Assembly: GCA_023259055.1 (NCBI GenBank)
Contig: JAHFQZ010000006.1
Location: 119,796-183,795, forward strand
Direction: 5' to 3'
Source of the DNA: Nitrosomonadales bacterium
GTDB taxonomy: Bacteria > Pseudomonadota > Gammaproteobacteria > Burkholderiales > Gallionellaceae
DNA length: 64,000 bases
Shown: positions 1-9,666 of the stretch, in pieces
Numbering within the stretch: position 1 is the first letter of the stretch
Layout of the letters: the number at the start of each line of letters is the position of its first letter
Notes under the pieces: generated by a model
Told to the model about the DNA's origin: nothing
What the model saw: the letters and a program-made list of their open reading frames with translations, nothing else
Databases searched by the model: none
Made by a program: the position numbers and the translations under genes

Positions 1-1
1 C

Positions 2-967
2 AGTGCACATCAATTCAAATCGCCAGATTTTGTGGATAGCGTGGCGGAAGTTATCAGCAAGCATCGCATCAATCCTGCACGCTTGAAACTGGAATTGACC
101 GAAAGCGTGGTAATGGAAGATTTGGCCGGTATTGTGGCAAAAATGCACATGCTGAAAGCGCTTGGGGTTGGATTGTCAATGGACGACTTCGGAACGGGGT
201 ATTCATCGTTGTCCTACTTGAAACAACTTCCGCTCGATCAGCTAAAAATCGACAAGAGTTTTGTAAACGATATTGTGACAAACCCGGACGATGCCATGAT
301 GGTGCAAACCATCATCACTATGGCGCACAACTTCCGCCTGAACGTTATTGCCGAAGGCGTGGAAACCAGAGAGCAGTTGGCTTTTCTCAAGCAGCACGGC
401 TGCATGGTTTATCAGGGTTATTTATTCAGTAAAGCTGTGCCCATAGAAGAATTTGAAGCGTTGCTGGGATGGGCGCCTCCATCAGTAGAGGTGCGTTCGC
501 CAAAAATGGCAGATATACAGGATTGGATATCGCCGGAAGGCGTGGCGGAATTAGCATGGACAGACCAGTTGAGCGTCGCAAATGCGAAAATAGATTCGGA
601 CCACAAAAAATTGATTACCATGGTCAACGGCATACAGTACATGATTAAAACAAGGGCGGCTGAAGCCCTGCCGGAAGCATTTGAACAGTTTGAAAATTGG
701 TTGCGTATTCATTTTGATAACGAGGAAAACATTGCGAAGGCAGTCAATCATCCATTTGCTAAAAACAAGCTGGAACATGAACAGTTGCTGGAAGAATTCC
801 AAAACATGAAAGGTATGTTTAAAGCCAAAAATGGTATGTGGTCTGACGATGAGGCGGAATATTATTCTGAATATTTGAGTGGTTGGGTCACAAATCACGT
901 CCTTAGCGAGGATATGCTGATGAAGCCGTTGCTGCAAACCTATCCCTACGATTTTATGTCCGACTAA
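2..967 (+). CDS. EAL-domain c-di-GMP phosphodiesterase fused to hemerythrin (5' truncated)
   Basis: The frame is open from the window edge, so the N-terminus is missing; 321 residues are visible. The first ~155 residues are the C-terminal part of an EAL domain with the motifs LELTES, DDFGTGYSS, LKIDKSF and IAEGVET. These carry the metal- and substrate-binding acidic residues, so c-di-GMP hydrolysis is plausible. Residues ~180-315 form a bacteriohemerythrin four-helix domain: a DSDH histidine, HFDNEE, a His pair in HPFAKNKLEHEQ, and HVLSED match the H...HxxxE...H...HxxxxD ligand set for a di-iron O2-binding centre. Inference: an oxygen-responsive cyclic-di-GMP enzyme, probably with further sensor or GGDEF domains upstream. 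Very sure of both domains; the sensing role is inferred. Confidence 0.93.
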   Translation, partial: SAHQFKSPDFVDSVAEVISKHRINPARLKLELTESVVMEDLAGIVAKMHMLKALGVGLSMDDFGTGYSSLSYLKQLPLDQLKIDKSFVNDIVTNPDDAMMVQTIITMAHNFRLNVIAEGVETREQLAFLKQHGCMVYQGYLFSKAVPIEEFEALLGWAPPSVEVRSPKMADIQDWISPEGVAELAWTDQLSVANAKIDSDHKKLITMVNGIQYMIKTRAAEALPEAFEQFENWLRIHFDNEENIAKAVNHPFAKNKLEHEQLLEEFQNMKGMFKAKNGMWSDDEAEYYSEYLSGWVTNHVLSEDMLMKPLLQTYPYDFMSD

Positions 968-1316
968 AGCGGGTTTCTCATTCGCGGTGGTCACGTGTTT
1001 TCTGCGCCATTAATATTGCGCGAATTCATGCATCACTTGAAGTTCTCGGCGATCAGCGTAACGTCCTTACTTATCGTTTGAAAATAATTCACCTTGGCTT
1101 GTTTAATCTATTCAGGGTGTTGCGGCAAGTGTGCGCTACAGCACAGAAGTTTTGGGTCGTAAGCACATAATTGCAGCTAGCCATTTTTGGGCCGTACGAC
1201 CAAGACCAACGAAATGCATTCCAGATGATATCTATGCTGACCGCCCTGTGCTGGCGGGCAACAACTGGGTGCACGGTTTTGCCCCCTGAACTTACATTTA
1301 CAACAGGAGATCAAAC
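968..1316. other. Intergenic stretch without a recognisable gene
   Basis: About 350 bases between the EAL-hemerythrin gene and the small secreted protein gene. I see no convincing ORF, RNA gene or strong terminator. The last 15 bases hold a clear ribosome binding site (CAGGAGA) for the gene at 1317. Confidence 0.5.
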
Positions 1317-1787
1317 ATGAAACATTTTCTGATTGCAGCGGCGGTAGTCGCTGCCGCCGCTGCTACGCCGGCAATCGCCGACGACGTAGGAGTTTCGGTT
1401 AGCATCGGACAACCCGGCTTCTATGGCCGACTCGACATCGGTGGTTTTCCGCAACCACCAGTCATCTTTCCTCAGCCGATGATGATCGAGCGTGGATCGA
1501 TGAACCGCTCGCCGATCTATCTGCGCGTACCTCCGGGCCACGCTAAGCATTGGAGCAAGCACTGCCGCGAATACAACGCCTGCGGCGAGCGGGTCTTCTT
1601 TGTGCAGGACGGCTGGTACAACCGCGAATACGCTCCGCGTTACCATGAACGGCATGGTGTTCGCCAGGATCGTGATCGTCAGGAGGGCAGCCGTAACGAG
1701 CGCAGTGGTGATGATCGTGGAAACAATGAGGGCCAGCGTCGCGGCAAAGGCAAGGGAAACGGGGAAGGCCATGGCCGCGATCGCTAA
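1317..1787 (+). CDS. Small secreted protein, Arg/Gly-rich tail, unknown function
   Basis: 156 residues. Residues 1-21 are a Sec signal peptide (MKHF, an Ala/Val-rich core, cleavage near AIA-DD), so the mature protein is periplasmic or exported. Residues ~22-110 hold a conserved-looking part rich in Pro, Tyr and Trp, with two cysteines in HCREYNAC. The last ~45 residues are low complexity, full of Arg, Asp, Gly and Asn. The start is supported by CAGGAGA about 8 bases upstream. The general design (signal peptide, compact core, basic tail) recurs in uncharacterised betaproteobacterial periplasmic proteins. I cannot assign a function. A longer minus-strand frame over the same DNA is judged a shadow. 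Confidence 0.75.
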   Translation: MKHFLIAAAVVAAAAATPAIADDVGVSVSIGQPGFYGRLDIGGFPQPPVIFPQPMMIERGSMNRSPIYLRVPPGHAKHWSKHCREYNACGERVFFVQDGWYNREYAPRYHERHGVRQDRDRQEGSRNERSGDDRGNNEGQRRGKGKGNGEGHGRDR

Positions 1788-1955
1788 ATACACCTCAAAT
1801 AATTTGTCACACCGCCTTCGATAGGCCTAGCTTCGGTCAGGCCGTTATCCAGTTAATTGCATAAGAGCTGGCGACGCGTGCTCAAATACGCTGACGGATT
1901 CGGTTGCTGAAAACAACCCGAATTGTTTTGATTATATGAATCGAAATGCTGTTAA

Positions 1956-1972
1956 TGGCCGCGTTGCGGCCA
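1956..1972. terminator. GC-rich hairpin between the secreted-protein gene and parC
   Basis: Perfect 7-bp inverted repeat TGGCCGC-GTT-GCGGCCA in the gap between two convergent genes. No T-run follows, so its role as a terminator is uncertain. Confidence 0.35.
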
Positions 1973-2021
1973 CCTTCACTCTAAGCATCTCCAAATCAAA
2001 TTGAGCGTAGAGACAGATCAT

Positions 2022-4394
2022 TCAAAACCGCAACGACTTCAGCTTTGTTTCAACCACTTTTCCGGCGCGCGCGCGCTGTCCAAAGTAAGTCTTCAATTCT
2101 TTTCCACCAAGCTGCAACTGCTGCACGCGACTGCCCGCTGTGCCGATCAATGTGATCGCCGGTTGATTGACGACTATGCAACCCGTCAGCTCATCGCCTT
2201 CCTTCAAGTCGATCAGCATCATTCCTTTGCCGCCGCCTTGCAGTAACTTCAGCTCAGACAACATGAACATCAGCAATCTTGCGTTCTTCGACAGGACAGC
2301 AACCAATGAACTATCTGTCGGAGTCAGAATGGCGGGCGGCAGGATGGATTCTTCCTTGACGCTGATGAACTGTTTGCCTGCCTTGGTGCGGCCGACCATG
2401 TCGCCGATGAAGCAGGGGAAGCCATAACCGGCGCTGGTCGAGATCAGCACGGGAGTTTCGGCCTTGCCGCACAGGGCGTGCGCAATCTTGGCGCCGGAGG
2501 CGAGTTCGATGAAGGTGGCCAGCGGAGCGCCGTCGCCGCGACCGGATGGCAACGAAGATACGGGTATGCTGCACACGCGTCCGTTGGAACAGATCACGAT
2601 GCACTGGTCTGTCGTGCGGCATTCATACGTGGCCGCCACACTGTCGCCGTCCTTGAATGCGATGCCGGTGGAGTCGATGCCGTGTCCTTGCCGCATGCGC
2701 ACCCAGAAGCGTTGCGAGATGAAAACTGTCACGGGCTCATCGCTCACTTGCACGGTCAGTTTCGAAATCTGCGCTTCTTCGATCAGCGTGCGGCGCTCGT
2801 CGCCGAAGGTCTTGGCATCGGCCTCGATCTCGCTGGTGACCAGCTCGCGCAACGCATCTTCGCTGGAAAGGATTTTGCCCAGTTCCTTGCCTTCTTTTTC
2901 CAGCGCCTTGATCTCCTTCTCGATCCTGATGCCTTCCAGACGCGCCAGCTGGCGCAGGCGAATTTCCAGGATGTCTTCCGCCTGTCGTTCGGACAGTTCG
3001 AACCGCGCCATCAAATCTTCTTTGGGATTGTCCGAGCCGCGGATCAGCGCGATCACTTCGTCGATGTTCAGATACACCACCATGCGTCCGGCGAGGATGT
3101 GCAGGCGGTCGTTGACTTGCACCAGCCGATACTCGCAGCGTCGCGTGACGGTGCGCAGGCGGAATTCGACCCACTCGCGCAGGACCTGCGTCAACGATTT
3201 TTGTTGCGGGCGCCCGTCCAGTCCGATCATCGTCAGGTTGACGGAGACCGAGCTCTGCAAGCTGGTGTGGGTGAGCAGCACCGCCATCATGTCGTCTGGA
3301 TTTTGCTTCGATGTCTTGGGCTGCAATACCAGACGAATCTTCTGCGATTTGTCCGATTCGTCCGCAATCGTATCCAGCACGGAGAGGATCAGTTGCTTGT
3401 TCTGCACCTGGTCTTGCGACAGCGATTTCTTGTTGGGTTTGACTTTCGGATTAGTCAGCTCGCCGATCTCTTCCAGCACCTTTTGCGCCGATACGCCGTG
3501 CGGGAATTCGGACACCACCACTTGCCACTGGCCGCGCGCCAGTTGTTCGATGGTCCAGCGTGCCCGCATCTTCAGCGAACCTCGTCCGGTCACATAACTG
3601 TCGCGGATGTCGGCCGCAGAGGAGATGATCTGGCCGCCGCCGGGGAAGTCCGGACCGCTGATGAAGGACAACAGTTTGTCGTCCTTGATGTTGGGGTTCT
3701 TCGCCAGCGCGACTGCGGCTCTGGCGACTTCTTTCAGGTTGTGCGAGGGGATCTCGGTCGCCATGCCGACCGCGATGCCGGACGCGCCGTTGAGCAGCAC
3801 CATCGGCAGGCGCGAAGGCAACATCGCGGGTTCCTGAAACGCGCCGTCGTAATTGGATACGAAATCCACCGTGCCCATGTCCAGCTCGGACAACAGCAGA
3901 TCGGCGATCGGCGTGAGCCGCGCCTCGGTGTAGCGCATCGCCGCCGCGTTATCGCCATCGCGGCTGCCGAAGTTGCCCTGACCATCCACCAGCGGATAGC
4001 GCATCGCAAAATCCTGCGCCAGCCGCACCATCGCCTCGTACGCGGAAGAGTCGCCGTGCGGATGGTATTTACCCAACACGTCACCGACCACGCGCGCCGA
4101 CTTTACGTGCTTGTTGCCGTGTGTCAACCCCATCCGCAGCATCGAAAACAGGATGCGCCGCTGCACCGGCTTCTGCCCGTCGCACACCTCCGGCAGCGCG
4201 CGCCCTTTGACGACCGAGACCGCGTATTCTAGATAGGCGCGTTCGGCGTAATCGGCAATCAGCACCTCGTCGCTGTCGGGCAGCGTGGCGAGCGGGGCGA
4301 ATTCGCGCTTGCCGCCGGTGGGTTCGAGAGGGGCGGGTGCAGCAGCTTCGACTTCCTGGTTGTCCTGGGTTGGATCGTTTTCGTTTGTGTTCAT
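2022..4394 (-). CDS. parC: DNA topoisomerase IV subunit A
   Basis: 790 residues; the breakage-reunion subunit that decatenates daughter chromosomes as a heterotetramer with ParE. The winged-helix/tower core begins near residue 45 ([15 protein letters not shown]). The catalytic tyrosine is Y155 in [10 protein letters not shown]. The quinolone-determining loop reads [12 protein letters not shown], with Ser116 and Glu120 at the positions equal to E. coli ParC S80 and E84, i.e. the sensitive form. A degenerate beta-pinwheel C-terminal domain follows. A ~40-residue acidic/Pro-rich N-terminal extension precedes the core. It lies downstream of parE on the same strand; the 199-bp gap contains a REP-like doublet. 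ParC rather than GyrA because a separate gyrA with a GyrA box is at 18.9 kb and parE is adjacent. Confidence 0.97.
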   Translation of the reverse strand: MNTNENDPTQDNQEVEAAAPAPLEPTGGKREFAPLATLPDSDEVLIADYAERAYLEYAVSVVKGRALPEVCDGQKPVQRRILFSMLRMGLTHGNKHVKSARVVGDVLGKYHPHGDSSAYEAMVRLAQDFAMRYPLVDGQGNFGSRDGDNAAAMRYTEARLTPIADLLLSELDMGTVDFVSNYDGAFQEPAMLPSRLPMVLLNGASGIAVGMATEIPSHNLKEVARAAVALAKNPNIKDDKLLSFISGPDFPGGGQIISSAADIRDSYVTGRGSLKMRARWTIEQLARGQWQVVVSEFPHGVSAQKVLEEIGELTNPKVKPNKKSLSQDQVQNKQLILSVLDTIADESDKSQKIRLVLQPKTSKQNPDDMMAVLLTHTSLQSSVSVNLTMIGLDGRPQQKSLTQVLREWVEFRLRTVTRRCEYRLVQVNDRLHILAGRMVVYLNIDEVIALIRGSDNPKEDLMARFELSERQAEDILEIRLRQLARLEGIRIEKEIKALEKEGKELGKILSSEDALRELVTSEIEADAKTFGDERRTLIEEAQISKLTVQVSDEPVTVFISQRFWVRMRQGHGIDSTGIAFKDGDSVAATYECRTTDQCIVICSNGRVCSIPVSSLPSGRGDGAPLATFIELASGAKIAHALCGKAETPVLISTSAGYGFPCFIGDMVGRTKAGKQFISVKEESILPPAILTPTDSSLVAVLSKNARLLMFMLSELKLLQGGGKGMMLIDLKEGDELTGCIVVNQPAITLIGTAGSRVQQLQLGGKELKTYFGQRARAGKVVETKLKSLRF

Positions 4395-4443
4395 TCGTTG
4401 TCGTTGCCGTAATAATTAATTGGTGTCGAAGCTTTGGGTTGCT

Positions 4444-4557
4444 CCCTTCTCCCGCAGGCGGGAGAAGGGCAGGGGATGAGGGTCTGTGCGAAGATCATAA
4501 TTTTGTTCAGCGCCAAGTCCCTCACCCTCAGTCCCTCTCCCGCCTGCGGGAGAGGGA
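4444..4557. repeat. REP-like palindrome doublet between parE and parC
   Basis: Two palindromes face each other: 4444-4469 (12-bp arms CCCTTCTCCCGC, 2-nt loop) and 4532-4557 (12-bp arms TCCCTCTCCCGC, 2-nt loop). The inner flanks are also inverted (GATGAGGG versus CCCTCACC), so the whole looks like a BIME-type pair. The same core CTCTCCCGC occurs inside mutL at 44801-44822. In the transcript it would fold into two stable hairpins between parE and parC, which could affect mRNA stability or partial termination. Confidence 0.85.
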
Positions 4558-4593
4558 TGCAAAGCCGTTTTCCATCCGGTGGGTGGACTGGAA

Positions 4594-6552
4594 TCAAATA
4601 TCCGCCGCAACCTCATTGCCGTGATACTCCAGCCAAGCGCGTCGCGTCGATGCCTCCTGCTTACCCATCAGCATATTGAAAATCCCCATCGTTGCTTTGA
4701 ACGAAGCCAGATCGGCCTTTACGCACAGCGCGCGGCGGGTGTCCGGATTGAGCGTGGTATCCCACAATTGCTCCGGGCTCATTTCGCCCAACCCCTTGAA
4801 GCGCGAGATCGACCAGCTGCCTTCGCGCACTTTCTCCTTGCGCAGCCGGTCGAGGATGCCGGTCAGCTCGGCCTCGTTGAGCGCGTAGACCTTGTGCGCC
4901 TGCTTCTTGCCGTGCGCGGGCACATCGACGCGGAACAGAGGTGGCTGCGCGACAAATATCTTGCCCGCTTCGACCACCTTGTAGAAATGCCGATAGAACA
5001 ACGTGAGCAACAGCGTGGAGATGTGCGCGCCGTCCACATCGGCATCGGCCATGATGAGGATGGCGTTGTAGCGCAGGCCGGTCAGATCGACGTTGTCGCC
5101 CGGCGCATGCGGATCGACGCCGATGGCCACTGCGATGTCGTGGATTTCGTTGTTGGCGAACAGGCGGTCTTTCTCCACTTCGAAGGTGTTCAGCACCTTG
5201 CCGCGCAACGGCAGCACAGCCTGAAACTCCTTGTTGCGCCCCTGCTTGGCCGAGCCGCCCGCCGAGTCGCCCTCGACCAGAAAAAGTTCGGTGCGCGTTG
5301 GGTCGCTGGAGCTGCAATCGGTGAGCTTGCCTGGCAGCACTGCGACGCTCGAGCCTTTCTTCTTTTCGACCTTCTGTGCCGAGCGCAAGCGCGCCTGTGC
5401 CTGCTGGATCGCCAGTTCGACGATCTTCCTGGCCGGCTCGATGTGTTCGTTCAGCCACAGGTCAAGCGGGTCTTTGATCATTGATGAGATAAGGCGTAGC
5501 GCCTCGCGGGAAACCAGCTTTTCCTTGGTTTGCCCCTGGAATTGCGGATCCAGCACTTTGGCGGAGAGCACGAAGCTTAGCCTTGAAAAAATATCTTCCG
5601 GCACCAGCTTCACGCCTTTCGGCAACAGCCCATGAATTTCGGCAAATGACTTTACCGAATTGAACACACCGTCGCGCAGTCCCGCCTCATGGGTTCCCCC
5701 GGAAGGCGTGGGGATAAGGTTGACGTAGGACTCGCGCACCACGTTGCCTTCGGCCGACCAGGTCAACGCCCAGGATGCGCCTTCGCCTTCGGCAAAACCG
5801 CTGCCGTCGTTTTTGCGCGCGAACTTTTCCTGCAACAGGATAGGTGTGGCCAATTCGAATTCGGATAGCGCTTCGGCGAGGTAGCCGCGCAATCCGTCCG
5901 GGTACTTCCACGATTTTGTCTCGCCGGTTTTTTCCAGATTCAGCACGATCGTTACACCGGGCAGAAGCACCGCTTTCGAGCGTAGCGAGAATTCAAGCTG
6001 GGCGAGGTTGACGTTCGGGCTATCGAAATACTTGGGGTTGGGCCACGCGCGAACCGAGGTACCCGTTCGCTTCTTGGGGCAGCTCCCTGTCTTCGCCAAC
6101 GGGCTTTCAGCGACACCGTCGATGAACCTCATATCGTACTGGGCGCCATCCCTGAAGACTGTGACCTCGACTTTCTTGGACAGCGCATTGGTCACCGCGA
6201 CTCCGACACCGTGCAGTCCGCCGGCGAACTGGTACGCGCCGCCGGACTCCTTGTCGAATTTCCCTCCGGAATGCAGCACCGTGAAGGCGACCTCAACCAC
6301 CGACCTGCCTTCTTCCTTGTGGATGCCGACCGGAATGCCTCGCCCATCGTCCATCACGGACACCGAACCATCCGTGTGAGCAGTGACATGAATGCTCTTG
6401 GCGTACCCTGCCAGCGCCTCATCACAGGCGTTATCAATTGCCTCGGCGATGATGTGGTTGGGCGATTCGAGGTTGGTGTACATGCCGGGGCGCTGACGCA
6501 CCGGATCAAGACCCCGCAGGACTTTGAAACTGGATTCGTTATAAGTAGCCAT
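4594..6552 (-). CDS. parE: DNA topoisomerase IV subunit B
   Basis: 652 residues; ATPase subunit of topoisomerase IV. The GHKL ATPase domain is at the N-terminus (AIDNACDEALAG, DDGRGIPVGIH, GGLHGVGVAVTNALS). The transducer domain follows, then the TOPRIM domain with LFLVEGDSAGGSAKQGR and the metal-binding DADVDGAHI. Size and the lack of the ~170-residue insert found in many GyrB proteins fit ParE. The last residues are usual for the family. It is the first gene of a parE-parC unit on the minus strand. The start at 6552 gives the usual MATYNESSFKVL; no strong Shine-Dalgarno is seen. Confidence 0.97.
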   Translation of the reverse strand: MATYNESSFKVLRGLDPVRQRPGMYTNLESPNHIIAEAIDNACDEALAGYAKSIHVTAHTDGSVSVMDDGRGIPVGIHKEEGRSVVEVAFTVLHSGGKFDKESGGAYQFAGGLHGVGVAVTNALSKKVEVTVFRDGAQYDMRFIDGVAESPLAKTGSCPKKRTGTSVRAWPNPKYFDSPNVNLAQLEFSLRSKAVLLPGVTIVLNLEKTGETKSWKYPDGLRGYLAEALSEFELATPILLQEKFARKNDGSGFAEGEGASWALTWSAEGNVVRESYVNLIPTPSGGTHEAGLRDGVFNSVKSFAEIHGLLPKGVKLVPEDIFSRLSFVLSAKVLDPQFQGQTKEKLVSREALRLISSMIKDPLDLWLNEHIEPARKIVELAIQQAQARLRSAQKVEKKKGSSVAVLPGKLTDCSSSDPTRTELFLVEGDSAGGSAKQGRNKEFQAVLPLRGKVLNTFEVEKDRLFANNEIHDIAVAIGVDPHAPGDNVDLTGLRYNAILIMADADVDGAHISTLLLTLFYRHFYKVVEAGKIFVAQPPLFRVDVPAHGKKQAHKVYALNEAELTGILDRLRKEKVREGSWSISRFKGLGEMSPEQLWDTTLNPDTRRALCVKADLASFKATMGIFNMLMGKQEASTRRAWLEYHGNEVAADI

Positions 6553-7007
6553 TGTTTGATTGGTTATCTTGCTGCTGATTGGTTGCTATTGAACTATCTA
6601 TTTTACCGGACTGCGCCAGCAGAGTGAGTGGAACCTGTCTTTCATCGTCGGTATACATCTTGAAGCCCGCAAATCTTTCTCGTCTTGTCAGGCAAACACT
6701 GACAGCAAAACTTCTCTGCCCCCTACACCGCAATCAGGCAAACACCGATAGCACCCATTTATGTGTAGGGAATATTATCCTCATGGTGGTATTGTGCAGA
6801 ATGTAATGTAATGTATCGAAACGTATTTTGTACTTATTCAGAGGCTCCAGATAAGCGAGTGGATAGTCACATGGCGACGGGTTCGGTTTAGTGGTTTAAC
6901 AAGGCAAAAGGTATTGGTTCTTGACGCTGCTTATATTTGTTGTGCCTTTCATAGTCTGGTTGGGTAATAGGTTTTATTAATGTTGTTAAATAAAGGGGAG
7001 GTGTTCC
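6553..7007. other. Divergent intergenic region, parE / multiheme cytochrome
   Basis: About 455 bases between divergent genes, so it should hold both promoters. I see a repeated CAGGCAAACAC word (near 6689 and 6735) and a short tandem of AATGT near 6800, but no convincing operator. A strong Shine-Dalgarno (AGGGGAGG) sits at about 6993-7000 in front of the GTG start at 7008. Confidence 0.5.
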
Positions 7008-9410
7008 GTGGATATTAAAGCTATAGCTCTGGGTGTGCTGTTTGGTACGATGGTAGCCGGCTATGTGAATGCCAGTGAACCTCAATCGGCTGGCAAAAGT
7101 ATGAAAGCTTCTGCGTTCAAGCCGAAAAATGATTACAACATAACAATCAATTATGAATTAGGTATGCATTGCACTGGATTTGATTTTACCTACTGCTGCG
7201 TACTTCCACCTTATAACTCGATTCAAAGCCAAGTCGTGAAAACCGCTACGGGCCCACGCAGGTTTCCGGAACTGCTGGAGGCCGACAGCGCAGACCCTGC
7301 GGTGCTGGTCGATGGCAAGAAACGCTTTAAACTGGCCTATGGTCATGTTGACAACAGCTACTCGGAAGGAAACAAGCTCAAATATTGGGATGTTCCTTAC
7401 GACATTAACGGCGACGGTAAATATGATAAAGGCGAAAATGTTGCCAACTCCTATTTCAGTCATCTATATGTTTATAAGGACCTGAAGGGTACCAACCCCA
7501 AGGGAACCAGTGCCGACAAGGAAAAACTGTTCGTCGGTATTCAGATCCCGATCCCGCGTGATAACGGCCCTGCCGGTGCGGCGGTGCCCAGCCCGATGAA
7601 GGGAGGTAACCTGCACTATACCGGTGATAAAGGAACCATCGTTTATACCAAATCACCTGTTCTGGATAATGTGCCTATCATGCTGACCAATCCAGGTATC
7701 TGGGACGCCCTTGGACTGCCCTTGACCCCTTTCAATGATCGTGAAGCAGCGCAGGATATGCTGACCCTGACCGAATCGGATATACAACCTTTTCAGGAAG
7801 CATGGGTGAGTATGGTCGATGCAGAAAGCGGTGCGCCGGTCATTGATTCCCATTCGGGCAAGCCGATTCGATTTGTCGGCACCAATCCTATTGATATTCC
7901 CAACTGTGCAAATTGCCACAGCAACAAAACTGCCAATGGCGACAAATTCACCCTCTACAAGCAGGAGCATGAGTTCTGGAAGGGCTTGGGCGCCAGTGAC
8001 TGGATTGCCAACCTGAAGGCGACTTCTATTTCCATTCTGGAAATGCATGACGACCGAACAGGCACAAATTTCCTGAAAAATTACAACCCAGGCGGCCGGT
8101 CACTCGATAACCGCCTTGGCCGTGACCCTGTACTGTGCCAGAAGTGCCATGCCGACAATGTCATAGGTGTGCTGCAGTCCAAAACTTTCAAAGATCCAAA
8201 AACTGGCAATGATGTTGTGATTCCAGCATTGACCCAAGCCATCCATACCGTCCATCAAACCAAGGCGCCAATGCCAGATTCACAGGGCCGTACTGCTGCC
8301 TGTCAGGGTTGCCATCCGGCTCACCGTCAGGATAGAAGCATGGATAATTATCCGATCACACTGGATGGTAAAAACACCTTTGCCCAAGGCGATAATCGCG
8401 ATGCGGCAGGCGGCTGCTTCGTTGGCCGCGATGTTCATGCCAACCGGAACAAGGACAGGGATGGAGCAGAGACTCCCGAACACCTGAATTCTATTGGCAA
8501 ATGGATGCAGACCAATGTATCCAATATCGGCGACGGCAAGGGAGGCAAGGGTTTGTGGTGCACCAACTGCCACAGCCAGCTGTCTCGCGAACTTTATCAG
8601 CGCGACAACCTGACCAATGCATTCAAACAGGAAGGCACGACCATCCGCAACAAATCGCTGGATGAGATCGCTGCTGCAATCGGCATCACTACCGACGAAT
8701 TGAAGACCAAATATCTTGATCCGAAGGTTGTGCTCAACAGTAAAGGTGAAGATACCCCAGGCGAGTCCGGTATCCTGAAGACATGGGCGGCTAATCGTCT
8801 GGTTCCCGACATTGCCGTCATTGCGCTGCAGGGCAACGGTCCGATGGTGAGCAAGGATGAGGATGGTGATATCAATGTGACGATACTGTCTGCCAATCCT
8901 GCGGTTGATATCAAGTCGCTGAAACTGCCGGCAGGTGCAACCGGTGCGACTGCCGTACCATACGATGCCGCAACTCATGGGCGTGACTATTGGCTGTCGC
9001 CAGGCTCTCCGCATTGTGCGGATTGCCATGCTGCGCCGTATGTCGAAGGTCAGGGTGGCGCTGCTTTCCCGATCAACCAGCCGGGCAAGTACAGCAACAT
9101 GCGTTATTCCAAGGGCCATTCAGGATTGTCGTGCCAATCATGTCATCAATCCATTCATGGCCTGTATCCGGTAACACCCAAAACTGACGTCACGACTTAC
9201 AAGCAGGCAGCCCAGTACAATCCTGATGGATCGCATGGACCGTTCAAGTGTGCCGCCTGCCATGTAACAAACAAAGACGGCGTTCCTGTGATTGCAGACA
9301 TGAAAGATTACGTGTGGAATGGCAAGCCAATCCTGCACGACTACGATGCTGCGGTAAGCTGGATGCATAGTAGTGCACGTGACCTTGGTGGTGCTATCCC
9401 AAGAAGATAG
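7008..9410 (+). CDS. Secreted heptaheme c-type cytochrome
   Basis: 800 residues. GTG start chosen because of the strong AGGGGAGG site before it. Residues 1-22 are a Sec signal peptide, so heme attachment occurs in the periplasm. Seven CXXCH heme sites: CANCH 300, CQKCH 377, CQGCH 432, CTNCH 518, CADCH 670, CQSCH 709, CAACH 748. The first 300 residues have no heme motif but contain ELGMHCTGFDF...YCC and a calcium-loop-like DINGDGKYDKGE near residue 130. N-terminal regions of this kind are known from multiheme cytochromes of metal-cycling bacteria. Inference: an electron carrier in periplasmic or outer-surface electron transfer. A terminator follows, then ppiC and a thioredoxin gene that may help fold it. 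Donor and acceptor cannot be read from sequence. Confidence 0.9.
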   Translation: MDIKAIALGVLFGTMVAGYVNASEPQSAGKSMKASAFKPKNDYNITINYELGMHCTGFDFTYCCVLPPYNSIQSQVVKTATGPRRFPELLEADSADPAVLVDGKKRFKLAYGHVDNSYSEGNKLKYWDVPYDINGDGKYDKGENVANSYFSHLYVYKDLKGTNPKGTSADKEKLFVGIQIPIPRDNGPAGAAVPSPMKGGNLHYTGDKGTIVYTKSPVLDNVPIMLTNPGIWDALGLPLTPFNDREAAQDMLTLTESDIQPFQEAWVSMVDAESGAPVIDSHSGKPIRFVGTNPIDIPNCANCHSNKTANGDKFTLYKQEHEFWKGLGASDWIANLKATSISILEMHDDRTGTNFLKNYNPGGRSLDNRLGRDPVLCQKCHADNVIGVLQSKTFKDPKTGNDVVIPALTQAIHTVHQTKAPMPDSQGRTAACQGCHPAHRQDRSMDNYPITLDGKNTFAQGDNRDAAGGCFVGRDVHANRNKDRDGAETPEHLNSIGKWMQTNVSNIGDGKGGKGLWCTNCHSQLSRELYQRDNLTNAFKQEGTTIRNKSLDEIAAAIGITTDELKTKYLDPKVVLNSKGEDTPGESGILKTWAANRLVPDIAVIALQGNGPMVSKDEDGDINVTILSANPAVDIKSLKLPAGATGATAVPYDAATHGRDYWLSPGSPHCADCHAAPYVEGQGGAAFPINQPGKYSNMRYSKGHSGLSCQSCHQSIHGLYPVTPKTDVTTYKQAAQYNPDGSHGPFKCAACHVTNKDGVPVIADMKDYVWNGKPILHDYDAAVSWMHSSARDLGGAIPRR

Positions 9411-9458
9411 TCAGGTGCGTTATGCTGGCTAGAATAAATCAGAGATGACTTAGCAGAC

Positions 9459-9485
9459 CGGGGGCATCTGCCCCCGATTTGTTTG
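9459..9485 (+). terminator. Rho-independent terminator after the cytochrome gene
   Basis: Stem CGGGGG / CCCCCG around CATCTG, followed by ATTTGTTTG. It lies 48 bases after the cytochrome stop codon and separates it from ppiC. Confidence 0.75.
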
Positions 9486-9501
9486 CATTCCGATACCTTA
9501 A

Positions 9502-9642
9502 GGGCGCCTCTAGAAATTCAGAGTTCGCCCAAATGCAAGGCGCGGAAAAAATTTTGCCGCGCCGCATATGTATGATATGTAAGCAAGAAATTTTTTCCGC
9601 AACGCAGCAGTTGGGATGAAATCTGGATTTTTAGAGATGCCC
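9502..9642 (-). mobile_element. 140-bp hairpin MITE, copy A (reverse orientation)
   Basis: Starts GGGCGCCTCTAGAAATTC and ends GGATTTTTAGAGATGCCC. It is the reverse complement of the copies at 29794 and 46231. The whole element is almost one long inverted repeat centred on CATATG. TTAA stands directly on both sides (9498-9501 and 9643-9646), a likely 4-bp target duplication. No ORF inside. It ends 24 bases before the ppiC start codon. Confidence 0.85.
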
Positions 9643-9666
9643 TTAATGAAGATAGGAAAGTGCGCG

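Noticed and set aside
1311..1793. 160-residue minus-strand frame opposite the small secreted protein gene
   Set aside because: The plus-strand frame has a signal peptide and a good Shine-Dalgarno; the minus frame has neither.
2478..4232. 584-residue open frame on the plus strand opposite parC
   Set aside because: It lies wholly antisense to a clear parC, has no family features, and its His/Gln/Arg-rich composition is typical of a shadow frame of a GC-rich gene.
4337..4679. Small frames over the parE-parC gap encoding PSPACGRG-like peptides
   Set aside because: These are translations of REP-like palindromes, a common source of false genes.
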